64,000 nucleotides of DNA from DATAQC01 sp038238185 (GTDB lineage Bacteria; Actinomycetota; Acidimicrobiia; Acidimicrobiales; AC-14), in NCBI GenBank assembly GCA_038238185.1, contig JBBRXY010000005.1, positions 12,432-76,431 of the forward strand. Reading direction: 5' to 3'. The position numbers and the translations under genes are program-made. Each line of letters opens with the position of its first letter. Position 1 is the first letter of the stretch. The notes beneath the pieces are model-generated. The model had not been told where the DNA came from, searched no databases, and saw nothing but the letters and a program-made list of their open reading frames with translations. This document shows, in pieces, positions 43,185-51,803 of this stretch.

Positions 43185-44071
43185 CAGCGCGACAAGTTCG
43201 AGGGGTGGGGGTCGCTACTGGCGCGAACGTGGGCGATGACAGCCGAGTAGTCGAGGTCACCGAGCCCGGCCCGGTTGGCGTCTTCGAAGTGGGCCCGGGC
43301 CGCGGCTGCCACCCAGGCCTCGATGCCGACGGCCCGGGCCGCCTCGTCCACCAGGCGCAGGTCCTTGGCGGCCAGAGCCAGGGTGAAGTTGGGCTGGAAC
43401 TCGCCACTCTCGATCAAGTGGCGCTTCGACTTCAGGGTCGCCCCAACCGGGGACTCGGCCAGGGTGTCGAGCACGAGTGCCTGATCGAGGCCCAGCGCGT
43501 CGGCCAGGGCCAGGGCCTCGCCGACGGCGGACATGACCGCGCCGAGCGTGGAGTTGGCCACCAGCTTCATCGACGCGCCGGCGCCGAGGGTGCCGAACCG
43601 GACGGGCCGGCCCATGGCCTCGAGGACCGGGCGCCAACGTCCGAACGCTTCCTCGCTACCCCCGACGAAGATCTCGAGACTTCCCTCGGTCGCCTGGGGG
43701 ACGCTGCCGAGCACAGGCGCGTCGAGCACGTCGACGCCGTCGGGCAGGCGGGCGGCGAGATCCCGGACGACGTCAGGGCCGACGGTGGACATCTCGATGA
43801 CCGTCGTTCCCGGGCGAATGTCCGACGCCAATCCGCCGGGGCCGAACGCCACCGCGTCGAGGGCCTCGGGGGTGGCCAGCATGGTCAAGACCACGTCAGC
43901 CGACGCCGCCGCCTCGGATGGGGATGCGGCCGGGCGGGCACCTCGTTTGACCAAACCCGAGGCCCGATCCGGAGAGCGGTTCCACACCACCAGGTCGTGG
44001 CCCGCGTCGAGCAGGCGCCCGGCCATGGGCGCGCCCATCCGCCCCAATCCGCAAAATGCCAATCTGGCCAT
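43184..44071 (-). CDS. NAD(P)-dependent beta-hydroxyacid dehydrogenase (HIBADH family)
   Basis: 295-residue 3-hydroxyisobutyrate-dehydrogenase-like enzyme. Rossmann motif LAFCGLGRMGAPMAGRLLDA, substrate loop DAPVLGSVPQATEGSLEIFV and the catalytic lysine in GASMKLVANSTLGAVMSAVG are present. Residue preference (GxGxMGxxM with VWNRSPDRA) suggests NADPH or NADH without certainty. ATG 44071 overlaps the DUF2127 stop by 1 nt (TGATG). Its TGA stop is the entry point of palindrome B. Confidence 0.86.
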   Translation of the reverse strand: MARLAFCGLGRMGAPMAGRLLDAGHDLVVWNRSPDRASGLVKRGARPAASPSEAAASADVVLTMLATPEALDAVAFGPGGLASDIRPGTTVIEMSTVGPDVVRDLAARLPDGVDVLDAPVLGSVPQATEGSLEIFVGGSEEAFGRWRPVLEAMGRPVRFGTLGAGASMKLVANSTLGAVMSAVGEALALADALGLDQALVLDTLAESPVGATLKSKRHLIESGEFQPNFTLALAAKDLRLVDEAARAVGIEAWVAAAARAHFEDANRAGLGDLDYSAVIAHVRASSDPHPSNLSR

Positions 44072-44931
44072 CAGAGATTTCCTTTCGCAAGAGGGACGAT
44101 CTGGCCGGGAAGCACGGGAAGCTGCTCCCCTGCCTTGAGCTCGTCGGCGTCCTCGGTGGCACCGCCACGGATGCCGAACAGGTGCTTGGCCCATAGCAGG
44201 TAGATGAGCACGGCCAGGTTCACGATCAGGGCAATGATCCGGCCGACGGTCACCTGCTTGAGCAATTCGTTGACCTCGAGGGGCAGGAAGCCGGCGGTGG
44301 CCAGGGCGGTGAGGTACTCGGCCCACCGCCGCCCCCGCCAGAGCCCGACCGCCTCCACCCCTTCGATCACTGCGTAGACCACCGCGGTGAAGAACAGGAG
44401 CCGCAGCGTCTTGGGGTCGAGGCCGATCAGGCGGTCGAGCTCTCTGAGCAGAAAGCTCCGACTGGTGGCCTGCCCGGTGCCGGCCAGGCTGTTGCTGGCG
44501 TTGTCGACGAGGGCGCGGGCCTGACCCTGGAGGCTGACGAGGTCCCAGCGAAGAAAGAGCAGTCCCACGGCCAACAGGGCGAACACCACCGAGTGGACGC
44601 CCCGGTCGACGGCGATGGCCTTGAGGATCAGCGAGTCGCGCAGCTTCTTCCCCCGCTCGGGAACCTCCAGATCGATGCCGCCCAGGTCGTCGCGGGTGGC
44701 GACGTCGGGGTCGACGAACACCCAGGCGTCACAGCGCAGGCAACGGGCCAAATGGCCGCCACCCGTCGCCTCGACCCCCACCAGCCAGTCGTCGGCACGC
44801 AGGCGTCGGACGTCGGCTGCCGGAGCACGATGGCCCCGGAAGGCGCAGACGAAGGTCTCGGGATGCCAACGGCCCGTCTTGTGCCCCTCGACAGGCGGCC
44901 CCGCAGGCTTCGGCTCTCCGTGCCGCGTCAT
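44071..44931 (-). CDS. DUF2127 integral membrane protein
   Basis: About 286 residues. The N-terminal soluble part has HLARCLRCDAWVFVDPD with one CxxC. It is followed by membrane segments GVHSVVFALLAVGLLFLRWD, TLRLLFFTAVVYAVIEGVEA, WAEYLTALATAGFLPLEVNE and IIALIVNLAVLIYLLWAKHL, typical of DUF2127. ATG 44931 is chosen; GTG/ATG at 44982 is possible. Function unknown; overlaps the dehydrogenase gene by 1 nt. Confidence 0.75.
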   Translation of the reverse strand: MTRHGEPKPAGPPVEGHKTGRWHPETFVCAFRGHRAPAADVRRLRADDWLVGVEATGGGHLARCLRCDAWVFVDPDVATRDDLGGIDLEVPERGKKLRDSLILKAIAVDRGVHSVVFALLAVGLLFLRWDLVSLQGQARALVDNASNSLAGTGQATSRSFLLRELDRLIGLDPKTLRLLFFTAVVYAVIEGVEAVGLWRGRRWAEYLTALATAGFLPLEVNELLKQVTVGRIIALIVNLAVLIYLLWAKHLFGIRGGATEDADELKAGEQLPVLPGQIVPLAKGNL

Positions 44932-45155
44932 TCGATCTTTGTAGCCGTTGGCGACGTTTGCCACACGTGCGGTACCCCTCACTCGAGGAATACCGGCGCC
45001 GACGAGAATGTCTCTTCGGGGAAGTTTTGGACCCCCGACGGCCGGGGCGCCAACCTCAATCCGTACTGGTCTTCGGCCGCGACCTCTCCTATGCCTATCT
45101 GTCAGCGTCTCACGATGGGGGGCCTAGCTGCGGGCCGAGCTAGTCCATTCGCGAG
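44932..45155. other. Intergenic region, 224 bp
   Basis: No gene seen. It is less GC-rich than its surroundings. CTAGCT (45124-45129) and AGCTAG (45138-45143) form a 6-bp hairpin 12 nt beyond the stop of the 88-residue gene, a possible weak terminator of the ArsA operon. Confidence 0.5.
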
Positions 45156-45422
45156 TCAGGTGACCCGGATACGTTGGACCCCCTCGGGCTCGTCGCCCTC
45201 GCCATGGCCGGGACGGGCTCGGGCGGCCAACGACGATGCCAGGGTGACCGCCGCCGCCGGATCGCGCACCACTCCTTCGGCGGCGTCGAGGAAGGCCCGC
45301 ACCGCAGCGATGACCTCCAGGGCCGCCGCCTGGAGATGAACCACCACGTCGTGGCCGGGGTCGCAGTCGCCACCGGTGACCCGGTCGTCGTCGCCCTCGG
45401 GCCCGTCGGAGGTGGCGACCAT
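45156..45422 (-). CDS. Small acidic hypothetical protein after ArsA (88 aa)
   Basis: Not recognised. ATG 45422 overlaps the ArsA stop by 1 nt (TGATG), so it is translationally coupled. The N-terminus is Asp/Gly-rich; the middle VVVHLQAAALEVIAAVRAFL and DAAEGVVRDPAAAVTLASSL are amphipathic helices. Likely an accessory of the ArsA-type ATPase by position only. Confidence 0.6.
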   Translation of the reverse strand: MVATSDGPEGDDDRVTGGDCDPGHDVVVHLQAAALEVIAAVRAFLDAAEGVVRDPAAAVTLASSLAARARPGHGEGDEPEGVQRIRVT

Positions 45423-46672
45423 CAGACTCCCGCGGTCTCCTGGGCAGTGGCGGCCGCCGGGCTCGGCCCGAAGGTGACTTCCAAACGGTTGTCGGCCATG
45501 CGTGCGGTGTCGACGGGGCGTCGACGCAGCGAATCGGGGAGCACGATGGCCCGCCGGTAGGTGCCCACCCGCACGAACAGCTCGTCGTGACGCCGGCCCA
45601 CCTCGAGATCACCGGCCTCGGCGAACGGGAGCTCGAGGGACATGACATATCGGCTGCCCCGTCGCTCGATGCGCAGCGGATCACCCTCGTGGAGTACGGC
45701 CGCGGGGTCGAGCCCGGCGTAGAGCGCTTCGGCAAAGCGCCGGAGCCGCTCGACACCCACGACCTCCGTGGCCGCCAACTCGGCCCGAAGGATCGGCAGC
45801 GGGGCGAACCCGTCGGTGATCGATGCCATGTGCTCGGCGTGGGTGGCCTTCCAGGCCGAGAACCACGGATCGGTGACGGCCTCGGGCAGCAGGCGGTTGG
45901 CGATGACCGCGTCGGTGCGGTAGCCGAAGAGGGAGAGATAGGTGTAGGTACGGCGGGCCTCGGCCACCACCATGCGCTCGGGGTTCACGACCAGGCGCAC
46001 GCTGGTGCGGGTGCCGTCGGTGAGCAGCTCCCGAACGCCGTCGAGGCGGTCGTAGAACCGGCGGGCGGCGTCGAACACCTCCTCGCCGGCCACGGGCATG
46101 GTCGTCACGCGCGACAGGAGCGGACGCACGGCGCGCACCACTTTGCGCTCGACCGGGAAGATGCGTTCCATGTACCAGGACAGGACATCAGGCAGGGAGA
46201 GGAATCGGATGGTCTCGGCCGTCGGCGCGCAGTCGACGACGATCACGTCCCATTCCCCCGAGGCGGCGAAGGCCTTGATATCGCTCAGGCCAAAGATCTC
46301 GTCGAGGCCGGGTATCACGGCCAGCTCCTCGGCCTCGATGGCATCGATGCCGGCCCACCCGAGAACGGCGACCACGTAAGCCTGGATGTCCGACCACGCC
46401 TCCTCCATGCGCAGGTGGGCGTCGAGTTGTTGGCCCCACAAACCGGGTGCCACGCTCGTAGGGGTGGGACCGAGGGCCACGTCGTAGGCGTCGGCCAACG
46501 AGTGAGCCGGGTCGGTCGACAGCACGATGGTGCGCTTGCCGGCGTCGGCACACGCCAGGGCGGTGGCCGCCGAGGCTGTGGTCTTGCCGACTCCACCCTT
46601 ACCGGTGAACAACAGGATGCGGGGCCGCCTGGGCCCGACCGGCCCACTGGGCGGAGTGCTGACGGGAGTCAC
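45422..46672 (-). CDS. ArsA/Get3-family ATPase
   Basis: 416-residue deviant-Walker ATPase: ILLFTGKGGVGKTTASAATA (signature lysine), VLSTDPAHSLADAYDVALG (switch I region), VDCAPTAETIRFLSLP (switch II) and NPERMVVAEARRTYTYLSLF. The C-terminal 90 residues form an HSP20-like ArsA_HSP20 domain (SLELPFAEAGDLEVGRRHDE, LFVRVGTYRRAIVLP). Arsenite export is unlikely because no arsenic genes are near; actinobacterial members are uncharacterised. N-terminal TPPSGPVGP comes from a minisatellite-related sequence. GTG start; GTGA overlap with the upstream membrane-protein gene. Confidence 0.87.
   Translation of the reverse strand: MTPVSTPPSGPVGPRRPRILLFTGKGGVGKTTASAATALACADAGKRTIVLSTDPAHSLADAYDVALGPTPTSVAPGLWGQQLDAHLRMEEAWSDIQAYVVAVLGWAGIDAIEAEELAVIPGLDEIFGLSDIKAFAASGEWDVIVVDCAPTAETIRFLSLPDVLSWYMERIFPVERKVVRAVRPLLSRVTTMPVAGEEVFDAARRFYDRLDGVRELLTDGTRTSVRLVVNPERMVVAEARRTYTYLSLFGYRTDAVIANRLLPEAVTDPWFSAWKATHAEHMASITDGFAPLPILRAELAATEVVGVERLRRFAEALYAGLDPAAVLHEGDPLRIERRGSRYVMSLELPFAEAGDLEVGRRHDELFVRVGTYRRAIVLPDSLRRRPVDTARMADNRLEVTFGPSPAAATAQETAGV
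46631..46657 (-). repeat. Single minisatellite-related copy (ArsA N-terminus)
   Basis: On the coding strand it reads ACTCCGCCCAGTGGGCCGGT plus CGGGCCC, with three differences from the 27-nt core of the zinc-ribbon repeat unit. It encodes TPPSGPVGP. Confidence 0.55.
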
Positions 46673-47232
46673 GACCCGTTCACGTTACCGGGGTTCCCGT
46701 CGGGTCGATCGTTCGTTCGCCTGCGGGGTCTCGGCGGGCGGGGCGGCGCCTTCCGGGGGGCGAACGTCCCGTGGCGTGCCGACCAGAGCCCGCAGAGGCC
46801 GAGGCCGTACATGGGCACGAGCGCGCCTGCGGCCAGGCTGGTGTACGGCCGGGCGATGGCCGTGCCGAGAGCCACGATCACCTGGACGGCGAGCGATCCG
46901 AGCAGGCTCCGGCGCACCTCGGGCACAACCCCGCCGGCGAGGAAGAAGAGATTGGTTACGGCCACCTCGTCGGTGCGGCTGCGAGCCACGCCCCTCGCAT
47001 ACGCGACCAGGAACAGCACGCATCCGGCCAGGAACAACCCGACGGCCACAGCAAAGGCCACCCCTTCCAGCGCCCCGGTCAGGGCATCGCTCGAGTCCAG
47101 TCCCGACGCCACCGACGCCGCCAGCGCGGTCACGGTGAAGACGCCCGTGCCCCACCACGAGGCCTTCCGCAGCCCTCCCCCGGGCGCATCCCCCGCGCCG
47201 GGAGCCGGCCGCGATTCGGCGGCGCGCGTCAT
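46669..47232 (-). CDS. Hypothetical membrane protein (187 aa)
   Basis: Not recognised. About four hydrophobic segments: WWGTGVFTVTALAASVASGL, ALEGVAFAVAVGLFLAGCVL plus FLVAY, SLLGSLAVQVIVALGTAIAR and SLAAGALVPMYGLGLCGLWS. The tail is basic and Pro-rich (PPRPPRPRRRTNDRPDGN). It overlaps the glycosyltransferase by ATGA and ArsA by GTGA, so it is the middle gene of the operon. The long open frame upstream is glycosyltransferase antisense-phase sequence. Confidence 0.72.
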   Translation of the reverse strand: MTRAAESRPAPGAGDAPGGGLRKASWWGTGVFTVTALAASVASGLDSSDALTGALEGVAFAVAVGLFLAGCVLFLVAYARGVARSRTDEVAVTNLFFLAGGVVPEVRRSLLGSLAVQVIVALGTAIARPYTSLAAGALVPMYGLGLCGLWSARHGTFAPRKAPPRPPRPRRRTNDRPDGNPGNVNGS

Positions 47233-48350
47233 TCGTGGACGGCCAGGGCCCGGCCGAGTGTGTCGGCCAGGCCAGCCCAGTCGAAATAGGTCTCGGCCCG
47301 GAGGCGGGCCGCGGTTCCCTGCCGGCGACGGAGGTCGGCATCGTCGAGCAGCGGGGCGAGGGCCCAGGCGACCGCGGCGGGATCGCCGGGACGGTCGATG
47401 ACAACGCCGGCCTGGCCGTCGGCCACGGCCTCGGAGGACCCCCCGCTGTGTCCCGCCCCCGGCGGGACACCGCACGCCGCCGCTTCGAGGAACACCATCC
47501 CGAACCCCTCCTGCTCCAGACCGCCCCACCGGCTACGACAGGGGACGGCAAACACGTCGGCCGCCCCCATGAGGCCGGGTACGGCATCGTCGGAAAGGAG
47601 CCCGAGGAAGCGAACGGGAGCGCCGGCTCGTGCCGCCAGGCGCTCGAGGCGGCCACGGTCGCGGCCCGTGCCGGCAATGGCGACCACCAGATCGGGACGG
47701 GCCGGCGCCAGCAGGGCGGCCGCGCCCACGAGGGCGTCGAAGCCCTTCCGGGGCACCAGACGGCTGAGCCCAAGCACGACGCGGCCTCCCACTGGGAGCC
47801 CGGCGTCGACGCGAGCCTTGGCCCGCTCGTCAGCGTCGAGGGGCCGGAACCGCCGGAGGTCGACACCGGGCGGGACCAGGCTGAGAGGGACATCGTCGCC
47901 GGCAACCCGCTGGACCTCGTGCGCCGGATACCCCCCTCCGGCCACGACGAGCGCCGCCCCCCGCAGGACCCGGCGCATCAGTTCCCGGGTTCCGGGCAGC
48001 CGGCTGGGAACGGTGATCTCGGCGCCATGGACGATCACCGCGTAACGGCATCCGAGACGCGGCCCGAGCAGCCCGAGCGGGAACGCCGGGTCGAGGATCA
48101 CCAATCCGGCGCCGACCTGGGCTGTCAGCGCCCGTAGGCGCCTGGCCAACCCCGGGTGTGGCAGCAGGACGGGGTCGGGCAAGCGCACGATCCGGAAGGG
48201 CTGCCGGAGATCGAACTCCCGATCGCCGGCGTGCGGGGTTGTGGCCACGACCACCCGCTCCGGCGGTAGCCGCCGCCACAGCTCCCAAAGGTACGACTGG
48301 ATGCCGCCGACTTTGGGAGGAAAGTCGTTGGTGACCAGGAGATGGGTCAC
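47229..48350 (-). CDS. GT4 glycosyltransferase, PimB-like
   Basis: 373-residue GT-B enzyme resembling phosphatidylinositol mannosyltransferase PimB. It starts HLLVTNDFPPKVGGIQSYLW, then VIVHGAEITVPSRLPG, PPGVDLRRFRPLD, LGLSRLVPRKGFDALVGA and the nucleotide-sugar motif LEQEGFGMVFLEAAACG (E-x7-E). GDP-mannose as donor is inferred. Odd: PPGAGHSGGSSEAV replaces the usual VVAGDSGGAPE-type turn. First gene of the operon with the membrane protein, ArsA and the small protein. Confidence 0.85.
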   Translation of the reverse strand: MTHLLVTNDFPPKVGGIQSYLWELWRRLPPERVVVATTPHAGDREFDLRQPFRIVRLPDPVLLPHPGLARRLRALTAQVGAGLVILDPAFPLGLLGPRLGCRYAVIVHGAEITVPSRLPGTRELMRRVLRGAALVVAGGGYPAHEVQRVAGDDVPLSLVPPGVDLRRFRPLDADERAKARVDAGLPVGGRVVLGLSRLVPRKGFDALVGAAALLAPARPDLVVAIAGTGRDRGRLERLAARAGAPVRFLGLLSDDAVPGLMGAADVFAVPCRSRWGGLEQEGFGMVFLEAAACGVPPGAGHSGGSSEAVADGQAGVVIDRPGDPAAVAWALAPLLDDADLRRRQGTAARLRAETYFDWAGLADTLGRALAVHE

Positions 48351-48366
48351 CGGCCCGGGACAGCGA

Positions 48367-50220
48367 TCAGCCGGCGCCCATGGGCCAGGCCGACAGGGGG
48401 CGCGGGATCCTCGTGATGGTCGACTCCGTCGGCGCCGAGTCCGGCGATCGCCCTGCCGCCCGGCGCGCGGCGCGGGCGGGGTACGCCTTGGCCGGATCGT
48501 CGAAGTCGACCGACTCGAGCAGGTCGTCGAACTGCAGGAACCCGTCGGGCCCAGGCGACCCGCCGGTGTCGCCGGAGTGGTCGTCGTCGGCCACCGGCTC
48601 AGCCACAGGCGGGTCAGCCGGTCGCGGGGGCGTCGGGCGCATCATGAAGTCGGGCGGCCCGAGGGGCTCCAGATCCGGGTCGGCGGGGGGCGAGGGGGCA
48701 GGGGCCTCAACGGCCGCCGGGCGGATCCGTCTATTGGGCAGGACGGGGGGGCCGACGGAACTGGGCACGGGGTTGGCGGCCCGACGGTCGCCCAACAGCC
48801 GGCCTGCGGCAGCCCGGCTCGCCGCCACCCTGGTGTTCGCCAGCCGGTTGATGGGGACCCGCGAGGGGGCCGAGCCCGCTCCTTCCGGCGAGCGTCCCGA
48901 CACGGAGGGGCGACCGTTGCCCACCGCGACAGCGGGAGGCGAACCATCGGTGCCGATGCGCAGCCGGGGCGTGTCGGCCGCCACTGCCGGCGTGGCGGAC
49001 GATCGGATGCGGGAGGCCTTTGGCTCCGTGGCCACCTTCGCCGCCTTGGTGGCCTTGGTGGCCTTGGTGGCCTTGGTAGGCCTGGCCTTCCTGGCTGGCT
49101 TGGTGGCCTTGGTGGCCTTGGTAGGCCTGGCCTTCTTGGCTGCCTTGGTGGTTTTGGCAGATTTGGTCGCCTTAGTGGGCCTGGCCTTCTTGGTGGCCGT
49201 GGTGGCCTTAGTGGCCTTTGTGGCCTTGGTGGCCTTCGAGCTTCTGGCCTTGGTGGCCGTGGTGGCCTTGGTGGCCTTCGAGCTTCTGGCCCTGGTGGCC
49301 TTAGTGGCCTTGGTGGCTGTGGTGGCCTTCGAGCTTCTGGCCTTGGTGGCTGTGGTGGTGCGCGCCGACGGGGACCTCATCGTGGGGGACGTGGCCTTCG
49401 GCCTTCTCGGTCGCCGAGCGCCGGACTTCCGGGCGGACGCGCCGCCGGTCGTCGCCGACGCCGCCGGCGACCGGCGCCGGCCGGACGATGTGGCCGGGCG
49501 GGTCCCGGAACGTCGGATCTGGTCGGGCTCGGGCACCTCGGCGTCGGTCGGGCCCTGTTTGCGGGACGAGCGGCGCTGCCGCTCGTCGACATACCCGAGC
49601 GTCGAGGCCAGGCGGTTGCGGCTGGTGAGCCGGCCCGTCGCCACGTTCACCTCCCAGATCGCCTCCTGGTCACGACCCCGGGAGCGGTACCGTAGGCGCA
49701 CGACCCACACCACGTCGTGCAGCTGGTTGGCGGTCCAGGCGGCATCGAAGGCGTCGTCCATCAGCATGACGCTGCGATCGATCAGGTTCTCGGCCACCGA
49801 GGGCCCCAGCGGCTCTGCCGACGGCCCCCGCCGGGACTTGACGTAGGTGAGGCTGCGGGCCAACTCCATGATCTGGGCCTGTTCGGCCAGGATGGGCACA
49901 GCGAAGCGCTCGACCCACTCGGGATCGACCTCAGCCTCGGCGGCGACCTCGGCGATGGAGCGACCGGCGCGCAGGCGGGACTGGATCTCGCGGGGCGTGA
50001 GCGTGCTCTCCTGGCGGGGGGGACGGTCGGCGCCGGACACCAAGTCGTCGTCGTGGACGTCGGCATCGCCACCTCCGGCGCGCCGCTGCGCGACCGCGAT
50101 GGTGTCAATCAGGCCGTCCTCGAGGGCGACGACGAACCCGCCCGACTTCGAACCTCGACGGGCACTGAAAATAAGCCCCTTGCGGTCGGACGTAAATCCG
50201 ACGAGGTGGAGCTTTCGCAC
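48367..50220 (-). CDS. sepH: Septation protein SepH (DUF3071) with lysine-rich H1-like region
   Basis: FtsZ-associated actinobacterial division protein. The DUF3071 N-terminus is clear: VRKLHLVGFTSDRKGLIFSA, LTPREIQSRLRAGRSIAEVA, EAEVDPEWVERFAVPILAEQ (helix-turn-helix-like), VVWVVRLRYRSRGRDQEAIW. GTG 50220 with GGAG 5 nt upstream is used; the 20 residues before it are not conserved. Residues about 290-400 consist of KATKATKA/KARSSKATK repeats, like histone H1 or Lsr2/HupB tails. An acidic C-terminus (FLQFDDLLESVDFDDPAKAY) follows. At 617 residues it is far longer than typical SepH (about 340). Confidence 0.87.
   Translation of the reverse strand: MRKLHLVGFTSDRKGLIFSARRGSKSGGFVVALEDGLIDTIAVAQRRAGGGDADVHDDDLVSGADRPPRQESTLTPREIQSRLRAGRSIAEVAAEAEVDPEWVERFAVPILAEQAQIMELARSLTYVKSRRGPSAEPLGPSVAENLIDRSVMLMDDAFDAAWTANQLHDVVWVVRLRYRSRGRDQEAIWEVNVATGRLTSRNRLASTLGYVDERQRRSSRKQGPTDAEVPEPDQIRRSGTRPATSSGRRRSPAASATTGGASARKSGARRPRRPKATSPTMRSPSARTTTATKARSSKATTATKATKATRARSSKATKATTATKARSSKATKATKATKATTATKKARPTKATKSAKTTKAAKKARPTKATKATKPARKARPTKATKATKATKAAKVATEPKASRIRSSATPAVAADTPRLRIGTDGSPPAVAVGNGRPSVSGRSPEGAGSAPSRVPINRLANTRVAASRAAAGRLLGDRRAANPVPSSVGPPVLPNRRIRPAAVEAPAPSPPADPDLEPLGPPDFMMRPTPPRPADPPVAEPVADDDHSGDTGGSPGPDGFLQFDDLLESVDFDDPAKAYPARAARRAAGRSPDSAPTESTITRIPRPLSAWPMGAG
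49020..49350. repeat. Lys/Ala/Thr-coding repeat region in sepH
   Basis: Degenerate 9-bp period (plus strand GTGGCCTTG and variants) in about 330 bp. It encodes KATKATKATTATKA, KARSSKATKATK and KARPTKATK blocks. The periodicity of 9 nt is shared with the mraZ-rsmH satellite but the sequences differ. Confidence 0.85.
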
Positions 50221-50324
50221 CCGGGCTCCTGCTTTCTCAGCGGCCCGCACCTCCCGGGCCTCTTGCCGGGACGGTAGCACTCAGTCCCACGTCATTTGAG
50301 GATGGTTCGGGAATCGAGGACGGT

Positions 50325-50525
50325 TTAGCCGTGGCGCCGCACCTGGCGCAGGTGAGGCACGAGGCCCGCCTCACCCAACAGGCGCACGGCGCGGGCCTCG
50401 GCCACGTTGATGACCACCGCCTCGTCGGGCTCCCGACCGCAGATGAAGGTGACGACGCAGTCGTCGCACGCGGTCGTGTGCTGCATCACGCAGTCGTCGC
50501 AGCTGATGACCGAAACGTCATCCAT
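50325..50525 (-). CDS. Small cysteine-rich protein (66 aa)
   Basis: Begins DDVSVISCDDCVMQHTTACD followed by DCVVTFICGRE. The paired CDDC motifs and fifth Cys suggest a small zinc- or iron-binding knuckle. The second half (AVVINVAEARAVRLLGEAGL) is an amphipathic helix. ATG 50525 has GAGGG 5 nt upstream. It lies between sepH and the QueA-like gene on the same strand. Uncharacterised. Confidence 0.72.
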   Translation of the reverse strand: MDDVSVISCDDCVMQHTTACDDCVVTFICGREPDEAVVINVAEARAVRLLGEAGLVPHLRQVRRHG

Positions 50526-50645
50526 GGTGGCCCTCAGTTCCTCTAGTGATTACAGCCTTTCGCACACCCAGCCTCCGGCAGATCCACCCCAAGGGCGGGT
50601 TCTCCATGTCGCGGTCGGCCGCACGCTACCGAGGGGGTATGACAG

Positions 50646-51803
50646 CTACCGTCCGGGGAGGAGCAGGCACAGGTCGCCGAACTCGTGCCAGAGGTAGCCG
50701 TGGTCGAGGGCCTCACGGTAGCAACGGCGCAGGAACGCCCGCCCGGCTACCGCTTCGAGGAGACGGAGGTGCGACGCCTGAGGCTCGTGCCAGCCGGTCA
50801 GCAGGCCGTCGACGACCCGAACGCCGCGCTCCGGCCCCATCACCACCTCCGTCCAGCCCTCGCCCGGATGCACCCGACCGTCGGTGTCCGCCTGGGTTTC
50901 GAGGGCGCGTACGACGCTCGTCCCCACGGCCACGACCGCCCCGCCCCCTTCCCGGGTGGCGTCGACCACACGGGCGGTGGCAGCCGGCACCCGGAACCAC
51001 TCGGGAGCGGGGGACTCATGGGCCTCGGGCGACGACACGCCGGTGTGAAGCACCACCGGGGCCACACCGACCCCCTTGGCCACCAGGGCGGTGATCAGCT
51101 CGGGCGTGAAGGCACGCCCGGCGCTCGGCATCTCCGAGCTGCCGTCCTCGTCGGCGTACACGGTGCGGTAGGCGGCCAACGGCCACGGGCGGGTCACGTG
51201 GCCGTAGCGGATGGGCGACCCATGGGCGGCCAGGTAGGCGCCGAGCGGTGCCCCCAGATCGAGGCTGGCGACCCACAACCGCCGCTCGGCCGGAGCCCAC
51301 GCTTCGGTCAACCGGGCACTGGCTCCGCCGGGCAGGCGAACGACCTCGCCGATCCTCCCATCGGAGAACGGCAAGCTTCCGATGCCGTTCGGGGTTCGCA
51401 GCTCGATCAGCCACCGCCCGTCCGGCAGTCGGGTGGACAGGTGCAGGCGAAGGACGGCGCCGTCGGCCCGCACGGCCTCAAGGGCGGCCGGCACGGTGCC
51501 CGAGGTGTTCACGACGACCAGGTCGCCGGGCACCAGGATCTCGACGATGTCGGAGAAGCGACCATGGGTGATGCTTCGCTGACCGCCGCAAGCGACCATC
51601 AGGCGCACGTCGTCGCGGCCCCGGCCCCGGACCTCGGGCGGCTCGGTGGCCTCGTGATCCCGGGGAAGGTCGAATGCCACCACGTCGACGGGGGGCAGTC
51701 CGGGAGCGACGGCCGAGGAGCTGCCGGTGATCCGGCTCCCGGGGACCTCCACGATGGGCCTGACGCCTGCCGGCCCGGCGACACCGCCGCAGGGCGGGGT
51801 CAT
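50646..51803 (-). CDS. QueA-like S-adenosylmethionine:tRNA ribosyltransferase-isomerase
   Basis: 385 residues, QueA family: VVAFDLPRDHEATEPPEVRG and RGRDDVRLMV near the N-terminus, DIVEILVPGDLVVVNTSGT, RLTEAWAPAERRLWVASLD, YADEDGSSEMPSAGRAFTPE and VVLHTGVSSPEAHE. QueA adds the epoxycyclopentanediol to 7-aminomethyl-deazaguanine in tRNA. No queuosine gene is adjacent, and this protein has an N-terminal extension and diverged motifs, so it may be a paralogue with another role. ATGA overlap with the SDR gene. Confidence 0.8.
   Translation of the reverse strand: MTPPCGGVAGPAGVRPIVEVPGSRITGSSSAVAPGLPPVDVVAFDLPRDHEATEPPEVRGRGRDDVRLMVACGGQRSITHGRFSDIVEILVPGDLVVVNTSGTVPAALEAVRADGAVLRLHLSTRLPDGRWLIELRTPNGIGSLPFSDGRIGEVVRLPGGASARLTEAWAPAERRLWVASLDLGAPLGAYLAAHGSPIRYGHVTRPWPLAAYRTVYADEDGSSEMPSAGRAFTPELITALVAKGVGVAPVVLHTGVSSPEAHESPAPEWFRVPAATARVVDATREGGGAVVAVGTSVVRALETQADTDGRVHPGEGWTEVVMGPERGVRVVDGLLTGWHEPQASHLRLLEAVAGRAFLRRCYREALDHGYLWHEFGDLCLLLPGR

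Noticed and set aside
45422..46672. Arsenical resistance operon
   Set aside because: No arsR, arsB/acr3 or arsC nearby, and a single ArsA half with HSP20-like tail fits the Get3-like group.
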